5,207 nt of DNA from CAZLLV01 sp964560325. GTDB taxonomy: Bacteria > Acidobacteriota > Thermoanaerobaculia > Multivoradales > DATKCC01. Location of the stretch: positions 1 to 5,207 of the forward strand of contig CAZLLV010000225.1 of the NCBI GenBank assembly GCA_964560325.1. Reading direction: 5' to 3'. A program made the position numbers and the translations under genes. Under the pieces are notes generated by a model. The model made no database searches and was not told the origin of the DNA. It saw nothing but the letters and a program-made list of their open reading frames with translations. Positions 1-5,207 of this stretch are shown here, piece after piece. Within the stretch, counting starts at the first letter, position 1, and every line of letters starts with the position of its first letter.

Positions 1-207
1 GTCGCCGCCGAGAAGCCCGACTACCTGCTCGTCTTCCCGAGCTGGCTGCCGGAGGTCGAGGCCCCCGGAGCGCCGTTCCGCCGCCTGCACGCGATCGAGG
101 TGCCGCGCAACATCGCCCTCGGCGGCGACGTGCTCGTCCTCTACGCGACGCCCTGGACCCGCGATCCGCCGATCGCCGGTGAGGCCGCCGGCGCGGGAGA
201 TCCGTGA
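1..207 (+). CDS. C-terminal end of a probable GT-C-like (PMT/ArnT-type) membrane glycosyltransferase, 5' truncated
   Basis: Frame 1 is open from the first base to a TGA at 205-207, giving the last 68 residues of a protein that begins outside the window. The visible part has no transmembrane helix. It reads as a compact alpha/beta tail with DYLLVFPSW near residues 7-15, a hydrophobic-aromatic stretch, and GGDVLVLYATPW near residues 41-52. That pattern (a 'person X lives in a house and cannot pay' style of beta-strand, then a GGD-hydrophobic-Tyr strand) resembles the soluble C-terminal portion of large hypothetical membrane proteins with a dolichyl-phosphate-mannose mannosyltransferase-like fold, as I recall them from Acidobacteriota. 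That match is from memory and weak. The last four bases overlap the GTG start of the next gene, so the two are probably co-transcribed. It could also be the tail of an unrelated hypothetical protein. Confidence 0.6.
   Translation, partial: VAAEKPDYLLVFPSWLPEVEAPGAPFRRLHAIEVPRNIALGGDVLVLYATPWTRDPPIAGEAAGAGDP
195..200 (+). promoter_or_regulatory. Shine-Dalgarno for the pyruvyl transferase-like gene
   Basis: GGGAGA lies 3 bases before the GTG at 204, inside the last codons of the preceding gene. The spacing is short, but it supports the GTG start that forms the GTGA overlap over other GTG codons about 15 codons further in. Confidence 0.45.
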
Positions 208-1478
208 GAGCCGCGGCCCGTACCGGCACGCCCGCGGTCCCGGTCCGGGTCGCCGTGATCGGCGCGGCCTTCTCCGCCAACCGGGGTTCGGCGTCGATGC
301 TGCGCGCGGTGATCGGGGCCCTGCCCGACCGCCTCGGGCCGTGCCGGTTCGCGGTGCTCACCACCTACCCGGAGGAGGACGCGGTCGAGCGGCCGTCGCC
401 GGAGGTCGCGATCGTCCCGTACCGGCCGTGGGAGCTCGTCTTTCCGCTCCTGCCGCTGGCGCTCTTCGCGGCGCTCGCGCGCCGCGTCGGTCTTCCGGCC
501 CGGGCGCTCGCCCTCCACCCCGCCCTGCGGGAGATCGCCCGAGCCCACGTGGTGGTCGACGTGGCGGGCATCAGCTTCGTCGACGGGCGCGGCTTGCCGC
601 TCCTCGGCTACAACGTGCTGATGACCGGAATCCCGCTCCTCGCCGGCGCGACGGTGGTCAAGTGCGCGCAGGCCCTGGGACCGTTCGAGACCCGGACCAA
701 CCGGGCCGCCGCCCGGCTCGTGCTCTCGCGGCTCGCCGCGGTCGTCGGGCGGGGCGAGGCGAGCCACCGCCACCTGGCCGGCCTCGGGCTCGACCCGCGC
801 AAGGTCGACCGCGCGACCGACCTCGCCTTCCGGATGCCGCTGCCCGAGGCCGCGCGCGACGAGGCGGCGCTTCGGCTCCGGAACCTCGGCGTGCGCGAGC
901 CCTTCGTCGCCGTCGTCCCGAGCGCGGTGGTCGACGGCTCCTGCCGGCGCCGCGGGATCGACTACCGCGGCCGGCTCGCCGCGCTCGCCCGCGCGGTCAC
1001 CGACGGCGGGACCGACGTGCTCCTGCTCGCCCACGCCGCGCGGCCGGGCCGGCCCGCGAGCCGGATGAACGACCTGCCCCTGGTGCGCGATCTCCACGAG
1101 CGCGTCGCGCATCCGCGCTGCCACGTCCTCGACGAAGCGCTCGCGCCCGACGTGCTGCGGGCGCTGATCGAGCGGGCGGAGGGGATCGTCTCCTCGCGCT
1201 TCCACGCCATGATCTCGGCGCTCGCGGTGGGCACCCCGGTCCTGGTGGTCGGCTGGAGCCACAAGTACGGCGAGGTGCTGCGCGACTTCGGGCTCGAGCG
1301 GTGGGCGATCGACTACGGCGAGCTGGCGGAAGCGGATCTCGCCGAACGCGCCGCGGCGCTCCGGGCGGAGGCGCCGGAGATCCGGGCACGGATCGCCGAG
1401 CGGCTGCCGGCGGCGGTCGCCGAGGCCGGTGGGAGTCTCGACGCGGTCGCGGCCGCGGTACGCGGGGAGGTTCGTTGA
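204..1478 (+). CDS. Polysaccharide pyruvyl transferase family protein (WcaK/CsaB-like)
   Basis: This 424-residue protein has the layout of the polysaccharide pyruvyl transferase family (PF04230), whose members move a pyruvyl group from phosphoenolpyruvate onto a sugar of a surface polymer. Some family members have other or unknown activities. Seen in the sequence: an N-terminal nucleotide-binding-like strand and loop (VRVAVIGAAF, residues 14-23) followed by N26-R-G28; a central 'V-V-D-V-A-G' strand at about residues 116-122 where the family usually has a GG-type turn; and the strongest signature, SSRFHAMISALAVGTPV at 330-346 with R332, F333 and H334, followed by a GWSHKY segment at 350-355. 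Length is normal for the family. No signal peptide or membrane helix is evident, so it should be cytoplasmic. The GTG start overlaps the upstream stop (GTGA), and the stop overlaps the next gene's TTG (TTGA). The family is secure; the substrate cannot be told. Confidence 0.88.
   Translation: MRAAARTGTPAVPVRVAVIGAAFSANRGSASMLRAVIGALPDRLGPCRFAVLTTYPEEDAVERPSPEVAIVPYRPWELVFPLLPLALFAALARRVGLPARALALHPALREIARAHVVVDVAGISFVDGRGLPLLGYNVLMTGIPLLAGATVVKCAQALGPFETRTNRAAARLVLSRLAAVVGRGEASHRHLAGLGLDPRKVDRATDLAFRMPLPEAARDEAALRLRNLGVREPFVAVVPSAVVDGSCRRRGIDYRGRLAALARAVTDGGTDVLLLAHAARPGRPASRMNDLPLVRDLHERVAHPRCHVLDEALAPDVLRALIERAEGIVSSRFHAMISALAVGTPVLVVGWSHKYGEVLRDFGLERWAIDYGELAEADLAERAAALRAEAPEIRARIAERLPAAVAEAGGSLDAVAAAVRGEVR
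1464..1470 (+). promoter_or_regulatory. Strong Shine-Dalgarno deciding a TTG start
   Basis: GGGGAGG ends 4 bases before TTG 1475-1477. It is the best ribosome-binding site in the window and argues for the TTG that overlaps the previous stop, rather than the in-frame GTG codons at 1502 and 1505, which have no comparable site and would trim the first membrane helix. Confidence 0.65.
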
Positions 1479-2410
1479 GCTCGGCGGACGATCGCCGCCG
1501 CGTGGTGGCCGGGGTGGCCGGTACGGCGATCGGCCTCGTCGGCCTCGGCTTCGTCGCCCGCCTGGTCGTGCGCGAGCGCGCCCCGCTCGCGGATCTGCTC
1601 GGCGATCTGCGTCCCGGCTGGCTCGCCGCGGCTCTCCTGCTCGGTTTCCTGGCGATGGGCAACATCGGCTGGACCTGGGGCGCGATCGTCCGGCGGCTGG
1701 GCGGCGACCTTCCGGCGCCGCTGGTGCTGCGCGGTTACTTCGTCGGGCAGCTCGGCAAGTACGTGCCGGGCGGGGTGTGGGGGGTCGTCGGCCGCGGCGA
1801 GTGGGCGCGGCGGGGCGGCGTGCCCCGCCCGTCGGCCTACGCCTCGACCCTGCTGTCGATGGCGACCGCCTACCTCGCCGCCTGCGCGCTGGCGCTCGCC
1901 TGCCTGCCGGCGCGCCCGTGGGCTCCCGGAACCGGAGCGCTGGCGATCGCGGTCGGCGCCCTGGCGCCGGCCGGGCTGGCGCTGCTCCATCCACGGGTGC
2001 TCCGTGCCGTCACCGCGCGCGCCGGACGCCTGGCTCGCCAGGGCCGCGCGCCCCGGGTCCCGGCCTGGCGAGTCTCGTTCGCTCTCGTCGCGCGGCAGAT
2101 CCCGTCGTGGCTCCTGATCGCGGCGGCGACCGCGGCCACCGCCGCCGGTCTCGGCGTGACGCTCGACCCGCTCGCGGTCGCGCTCGCCACCGCCGTCGCC
2201 TGGGTGGTCGGCTTCCTGGCGCTCCCGGTGCCCGGCGGCATCGGGGTGCGCGAGGCGGTCTTCGTGGCGCTCCTCGGCGGCGGAGGGACGGTGGCGGCGG
2301 TGGCGCTCTCGGCGCGCCTCGTCTTCGTGCTGGTCGACCTCGTCGGGGCCGCGGCCGCGGCCGCGTGGGTCGCCGCGGCTCGCTCGTCTTCCGCTACCCT
2401 CGACCGATGA
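1475..2410 (+). CDS. Lysylphosphatidylglycerol synthase TM-region / UPF0104 family integral membrane protein
   Basis: This 311-residue, highly hydrophobic protein belongs to the LPG_synthase_TM / UPF0104 (AglD-like) family, PF03706. Two family motifs are clear: GQLGKYVPGGVWGVVGR at residues 91-107, and LPVPGGIGVREAVF at 250-263, the typical P-x-PGG-x-G-x-RE block. About seven to eight membrane helices can be drawn, the first at about 10-28 and the second at about 49-72, with the last ending in an alanine-rich stretch near residues 291-303. There is no C-terminal lysyltransferase domain, so it is the stand-alone membrane form, not a full MprF. Stand-alone members occur beside glycosyltransferases and are thought to act in lipid flipping or lipid/glycan modification; the exact reaction is unknown for most. 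The TTG start overlaps the previous stop, and the gene ends in an ATGA overlap with the FrhB-like gene, so it is likely translated in step with both neighbours. Confidence 0.85.
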   Translation: MSSADDRRRVVAGVAGTAIGLVGLGFVARLVVRERAPLADLLGDLRPGWLAAALLLGFLAMGNIGWTWGAIVRRLGGDLPAPLVLRGYFVGQLGKYVPGGVWGVVGRGEWARRGGVPRPSAYASTLLSMATAYLAACALALACLPARPWAPGTGALAIAVGALAPAGLALLHPRVLRAVTARAGRLARQGRAPRVPAWRVSFALVARQIPSWLLIAAATAATAAGLGVTLDPLAVALATAVAWVVGFLALPVPGGIGVREAVFVALLGGGGTVAAVALSARLVFVLVDLVGAAAAAAWVAAARSSSATLDR

Positions 2411-3759
2411 CCCGGCGCGACGACCTCTCGGGCGTTCTCGACCAGGATCTCTGCATCGCCTGCGGCGCCTGCGTCCACGCCGACCCGAGCCTCCGGCTCG
2501 CGCTCCACCCGGAGAAGCAGATCTGGGAGCCGACCCACGCCGGAAACGAGCGGGCGGCGCGCGTCTGCCCCGCGGTGCAGGTCGACTTCGAGGGGCTCCA
2601 GGGCAGACTCTTCCCGGGCGCCGAGATCGGCCCGTTCGGGGTCGTCGACCGGGTGCTCCTCGCGCAGAGCCGCGACGCGGAGCGCAACCTCGCGGCGAGC
2701 AGCGGCGGGCTGATCAAGGAGCTCCTGATCGAGCTCCTCTCCCGGCCCGACGTCGACGGAGCGATCGTCCTCGGCGAGGTGCGCGGCCTGGAGTTCGAGC
2801 CGCGGGTGATCACCTCGCCCGACGAGGTCGACGAGCTGCCCGGAAGCATCTACCACAACCTGCCGAAGCACCGGGTGCTGGAGCTCCTGAAGGAGCTCGA
2901 CGGGCGCTACGTGCTGGTCGCGATCCCGTGCGAGCTGGAGGGGATCTACCAGTACGTCTTCGAGCACCAGCCGGAGCTGCGCGAGAAGATCCACACCACC
3001 ATCGGGCTGCTCTGCGGCTGGCAGTACAACTACCACGCGCTCCGGGCGATCTGCCGGTTCGAGGGCGTCGACTTCGATCGGATCGAGGAAATCTCGTACC
3101 GGGGCGGCGGCCCGGTCGGAAAGCTCCGCATCCGCGCCGGCGACCGCACGGTCGAGACCTCGCGACGGCTCTCGTTCGGCTACCAGGTAGCCTTCGACCG
3201 CAGCTTCAACACCCGCCGCTGCCACCTCTGCATCGACCACTCGAACTTCCTGGCGGACATCGTGGTCGGCGACGCCTGGCTTCCCAGCACGCTCACCACG
3301 CGCACCGGGATCAGCCTGCTGATCTGCCGCAACGCGGAGACGACGGAGCTGGTGGAGGATCTCCGGCGGACCGGCCGGATCGTCACGGCGGAGGTCACGA
3401 CCCGCGAGATCGAGGAGTCGCAGACCCACCGGATCGCGATGGGGGACTTCGCCTACCGCTACGCCGAGCTCCTCGACGAGCTCGGCCTCCACCGCCCCGA
3501 CATGACCGGACCGAACCGCGCCGAGGCGCGTCTCGTCCCGCGGCGCGAGGCCGCGGCCTTCCACCGCGAACTGGAGCGCAAGACCGCGCTCCAGCGCCGG
3601 CGCCGCTACCGGTCGCTCTACCTGCGCAAGGCGACCGTCGAGCTACGGGGCCTCCTGTGGCGCTACACGCGCTGGTTCCTGGTCCGCGTCGTACGGATCA
3701 AGAGCCTGGCGGGCCGACGGCGCGAGGTGCCGCGCGCCCACCTGCGCGACTTCCGCTGA
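2407..3759 (+). CDS. Coenzyme F420 hydrogenase/dehydrogenase beta-subunit (FrhB)-like iron-sulfur protein
   Basis: This 450-residue cytoplasmic protein has the FrhB two-part build. The N-terminal cluster has C16-x2-C19-G-x-C22, then C54-P55 about 31 residues on, enough for one [4Fe-4S] cluster. Next come ASSGG at 97-101 and the IPCELEG segment with P174-C175, the family's conserved PC motif. The C-terminal domain carries C203, C216 and the block C272-x2-C275-x-D277 leading into ADIVVGDAW (283-291), a family hallmark. FrhB in methanogens and related enzymes pass electrons between flavin, iron-sulfur clusters and F420. Bacterial relatives in polysaccharide clusters are named after F420, but their cofactor and substrate are generally unproven. 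The last roughly 55 residues are strongly basic and contain an aromatic-rich amphipathic stretch that might touch the membrane. The ATG at 2407 shares ATGA with the previous stop; no Shine-Dalgarno is visible, so translation probably depends on coupling. The final 38 codons are antisense to the convergent GT2 gene. Confidence 0.87.
   Translation: MTRRDDLSGVLDQDLCIACGACVHADPSLRLALHPEKQIWEPTHAGNERAARVCPAVQVDFEGLQGRLFPGAEIGPFGVVDRVLLAQSRDAERNLAASSGGLIKELLIELLSRPDVDGAIVLGEVRGLEFEPRVITSPDEVDELPGSIYHNLPKHRVLELLKELDGRYVLVAIPCELEGIYQYVFEHQPELREKIHTTIGLLCGWQYNYHALRAICRFEGVDFDRIEEISYRGGGPVGKLRIRAGDRTVETSRRLSFGYQVAFDRSFNTRRCHLCIDHSNFLADIVVGDAWLPSTLTTRTGISLLICRNAETTELVEDLRRTGRIVTAEVTTREIEESQTHRIAMGDFAYRYAELLDELGLHRPDMTGPNRAEARLVPRREAAAFHRELERKTALQRRRRYRSLYLRKATVELRGLLWRYTRWFLVRVVRIKSLAGRRREVPRAHLRDFR
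3643..3759. other. 117-bp antisense coding overlap of two convergent genes
   Basis: The last 38 codons plus stop of the FrhB-like gene (plus strand, residues 413-450) and the last 38 codons plus stop of the GT2 gene (minus strand, residues 318-355) occupy the same bases. Codon boundaries coincide on the two strands: the TGA stop at 3757-3759 reads as the Ser codon TCA (S318) on the other strand. In this register an antisense stop needs TTA, CTA or TCA on the sense strand, all rare at this GC content, so a gene that lost its original stop would run on for a long way. No hairpin-plus-T-run terminator is visible between or within the ends. Confidence 0.75.
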
Positions 3760-4710
3760 GCCCCCGCTCCGATCCGCCTCGAGCTGCCGGACCTTCTCGA
3801 TCGTCAGCTCGATCAGCCGGCGGTTGACCGCCACCAGGTCCGCGACCACCCCGATCAGGAAGGTGACGAAGCCGAGGACGAGGAGCGAGCCGCCGAGCAC
3901 CAGCGACTGGACGTGCCCGCTCCCCTCGCCCGCGAGGTAGAACCAGAGGAAGCGGACGATCGGTGCCACGCCGACCAGCGCGAGCAGGAAGCCGGCACTC
4001 GAGTAGAGCGCCAGCGGCCGGTACATGGTGTAGGTGCGCACCATGGTCGCCGCGGTGCTGGCGACGAAGCGGGGGATGCTGCGGAAGAGGCGGGAGGGCC
4101 GGGTTCCCGGATTCGCCCCCGTGGCGACCGAGACGACGGTCAGGTTCTTGTGCCCGGCCTGGATGAGCTGCTCGGTCGTGTAGCTGAACGACGAGAGGAT
4201 GGTCGTCCGGAGGACGGCCTTGCGCGACATCGCGCGGAAGCCGCTCACCGCGTCCGGCACGTCGATCCCGGAGAGCCGGCGCACGACGAAGCTGCCGATC
4301 CGCTGGAGCCATCGCTTGAGCGGCGAGAAGTGCTCGAGGCTCCGCGTCTGCCGGTCGCCCAACACCAGGTCGGCCCGCCCTTCGAGGATCGGACGCACGA
4401 GGTCGGGGATCGCGCCCCCCGGGTACTGGTTGTCGGCGTCCGTGTTGACCACGACGTCGGCGCCCAGGCGCAGGGCGTGGTCGAGCCCGGTCTGGAACGC
4501 CTGCGCCAGACCGCGGTTGACCGGGTGCCGCACCACGTGCTCCACGCCCAGCCGGCGGGCGACCTCCGCGGTGCCGTCGCGGCTCCCGTCGTCGATCACC
4601 AGGATCTCCACGCAGTCGACGCCCGGGATCTCGCGCGGGATCGCCGCGAGCGTGAGAGGAAGGGTCTGCTCCTCGTCGAAGCAGGGAATCTGGACGATCA
4701 GCTTCACCAT
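3643..4710 (-). CDS. Family 2 glycosyltransferase, polyprenyl-phosphate sugar transferase type (DPM1/GtrB-like) with C-terminal membrane helices
   Basis: This 355-residue protein has a GT2 GT-A domain: VQIPCFDEE at residues 6-14, VIDDGS at 38-43, the metal-binding D91-A-D93 in NTDADNQYPGG, GDRQ at 118-121, and DAVSGFRA at 153-160. Two membrane helices follow (about 233-259 and 267-295), then a basic amphipathic end (NRRLIELTIEKVRQLE, 296-311). Such enzymes move a sugar from a nucleotide donor to undecaprenyl or similar phosphate at the cytoplasmic face of the inner membrane, supplying GT-C enzymes. The nucleotide sugar is not readable. I chose ATG 4710 because the protein then starts directly with the first GT2 strand. 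A TTG at 4743, adding 11 residues, has a better Shine-Dalgarno (GGAGAGGG, 4753-4760) and remains possible. Relatives I know end soon after the basic segment, so the Ala/Pro-rich tail from about residue 315 looks like an extension read from the antisense of the neighbouring gene. Confidence 0.9.
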   Translation of the reverse strand: MVKLIVQIPCFDEEQTLPLTLAAIPREIPGVDCVEILVIDDGSRDGTAEVARRLGVEHVVRHPVNRGLAQAFQTGLDHALRLGADVVVNTDADNQYPGGAIPDLVRPILEGRADLVLGDRQTRSLEHFSPLKRWLQRIGSFVVRRLSGIDVPDAVSGFRAMSRKAVLRTTILSSFSYTTEQLIQAGHKNLTVVSVATGANPGTRPSRLFRSIPRFVASTAATMVRTYTMYRPLALYSSAGFLLALVGVAPIVRFLWFYLAGEGSGHVQSLVLGGSLLVLGFVTFLIGVVADLVAVNRRLIELTIEKVRQLEADRSGGSAEVAQVGARHLAPSARQALDPYDADQEPARVAPQEAP

Positions 4711-4741
4711 GGCGGCACCGGACCGGGGGCGGAAGGCCCTC

Positions 4742-4747
4742 AATATA
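4742..4747 (-). promoter_or_regulatory. Candidate -10 box for the GT2 gene
   Basis: On the minus strand this reads TATATT, close to the TATAAT consensus and striking in such GC-rich DNA. A start of transcription about 7 bases on, near 4735, would leave a leader of about 25 bases before ATG 4710. No convincing -35 box is seen. This promoter cannot serve the alternative TTG 4743 start, which lies inside it. Confidence 0.4.
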
Positions 4748-4749
4748 CT
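4744..4749 (+). promoter_or_regulatory. Candidate -10 box for the divergent membrane protein gene
   Basis: TATACT on the plus strand matches five of six consensus bases and overlaps the minus-strand -10 candidate. Transcription would begin about 4755-4758, only 3-6 bases before ATG 4761, giving a nearly leaderless message. That agrees with the lack of any Shine-Dalgarno close to that ATG. The region around -35 (about 4721-4726, GACCGG) is a poor match to TTGACA. Confidence 0.4.
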
Positions 4750-4760
4750 CGACCCTCTCC

Positions 4761-5207
4761 ATGACGAGCCTTCCCATCGACCTCCTCCGGGACGCGCTCG
4801 GCGGTGTGGCGCTTCTCGTCCTCGCCGCCGCCGTCGGCTGGATCGCCTGGGCGCTCGCCCGGGCCGTGCTGCCGGAGGCCCGGGCCTCGGTGCGCTGGAG
4901 CGGAGCGGCGGTCGCCGGCCTCTGGCTGCCGGCGGCGCTCTTCTGGGTCACCGCCCCCGTCGGGCTCTTCCGGCTCGAAGTCCTGCTGCCGGCGCTCGCC
5001 GCGATGGCGTGGGCGGTGCACCGTTTTGCCGGGGGAGCCTCGCTCCGTGCGGACCTGCGCCGCGACCTGGGCGCCGCCCGGGCACGGCTGGGCGCGCTCC
5101 TCCTCCGCCCGGCCGGATGGCTGCTCGCCGCCACCGGGCTGGTGGCGGCCGTCCGCACCCTCCGCGGCAGCGTCGCGCCGCCGCTCGGGTGGGACTCGAT
5201 GACCTAC
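4761..5207 (+). CDS. N-terminal part of a probable GT-C-like multi-pass membrane protein, 3' truncated
   Basis: From ATG 4761 the frame is open to the window end, giving 149 residues. Hydrophobic stretches at about 12-37, 48-69, 72-89 and 112-131 suggest four membrane helices, with a basic, charged linker at about 94-109. The visible part ends in PLGWDSMTY (141-149). A Trp-Asp-Ser-x-x-Tyr segment just after an N-terminal helix is typical of the first outer loop of GT-C-like proteins of the PMT/ArnT sort, where an acidic residue (here D145) helps catalysis. This is recognition by pattern only, since most of the protein is missing. The start is supported by the in-frame ATG immediately after the intergenic gap and by the candidate -10 box; an alternative GTG lies 15 codons in. 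It diverges from the GT2 gene, which could supply its lipid-linked sugar donor. Confidence 0.65.
   Translation, partial: MTSLPIDLLRDALGGVALLVLAAAVGWIAWALARAVLPEARASVRWSGAAVAGLWLPAALFWVTAPVGLFRLEVLLPALAAMAWAVHRFAGGASLRADLRRDLGAARARLGALLLRPAGWLLAATGLVAAVRTLRGSVAPPLGWDSMTY

Noticed and set aside
179..1474. Extending the UPF0104 protein upstream to a start near 179
   Set aside because: The extension is an Arg/Pro-rich out-of-frame reading of the pyruvyl transferase-like gene. The TTG at 1475 has a strong Shine-Dalgarno and sits right before the first membrane helix.
141..1994. Long minus-strand open frame (617 codons) opposite the first genes
   Set aside because: Its product is Arg/Pro/Ala low complexity with no recognisable domain, and it lies opposite well-supported family members. 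GC-rich DNA has few stops in antisense frames.
2347..2367. GCC/GCG repeat near the end of the UPF0104 gene
   Set aside because: It encodes a run of alanines in the last membrane helix, which is ordinary in GC-rich genomes.
2718..2737. 7-bp inverted repeat GGAGCTC/GAGCTCC with a 6-base loop
   Set aside because: It falls inside the FrhB-like gene and follows from the repeated Glu-Leu-Leu codons (ELLIELL). There is no T-run, and nothing suggests a terminator.
1870..3564. Long minus-strand open frame (564 codons) opposite the UPF0104 and FrhB-like genes
   Set aside because: It changes composition where the two sense genes meet and shows no motif. It is the antisense shadow of two real genes.
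3760..3870. Possible bidirectional terminator between the convergent genes
   Set aside because: There is no true intergenic space. I could not find a GC-rich hairpin followed by a T-run on either strand, only short repeated CTCGATC words in the GT2 coding sequence.
3913..4764. Plus-strand open frame opposite the GT2 gene
   Set aside because: The product is His/Arg/Asp-rich low complexity, and the opposite strand carries a complete GT2 with all its motifs.

Overview
This is a GC-rich (about 70% by eye), densely coding bacterial window with six protein genes and almost no intergenic DNA. The gene content (membrane glycosyltransferase fragments, a polysaccharide pyruvyl transferase-like enzyme, a flippase-like membrane protein, an FrhB-like iron-sulfur protein, a polyprenyl-phosphate GT2) is that of a surface polysaccharide or glycolipid locus. 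The composition and the style of the GT2 and GT-C-like proteins recall Acidobacteriota (Thermoanaerobaculia-like) or Myxococcota-type genomes. No marker gene is present, so the taxon is only a guess.

Layout. Bases 1-3759 hold four plus-strand genes, each overlapping the next by exactly four bases (GTGA at 204, TTGA at 1475, ATGA at 2407): the C-terminal end of a probable GT-C-like membrane protein, a polysaccharide pyruvyl transferase family protein, a lysylphosphatidylglycerol synthase/UPF0104-type membrane protein, and an F420-hydrogenase beta-subunit-like (FrhB) protein. This is almost certainly one translationally coupled operon. A convergent minus-strand GT2 glycosyltransferase (3643-4710) follows, and its last 38 codons are antisense to the 3' end of the FrhB-like gene. 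A 50-base gap (4711-4760) separates it from a divergent plus-strand membrane protein that runs off the end of the window. That gap contains the only obvious AT-rich patch in the window, which reads as a -10 box on both strands.

How they may work together (inference). The GT2 would load a sugar onto a polyprenyl phosphate carrier, and GT-C-type membrane enzymes would use such a donor on the outer face of the inner membrane. The pyruvyl transferase-like and FrhB-like proteins are a pair often met in exopolysaccharide clusters and would modify the glycan or its precursor. The UPF0104 protein may move a lipid-linked intermediate or alter a lipid. No mobile elements, RNA genes, CRISPR arrays or extended DNA repeats were seen. 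The most noteworthy points are the coupled pyruvyl transferase / UPF0104 / FrhB module, the 117-bp antisense coding overlap, and the compact divergent promoter with an almost leaderless plus-strand start.
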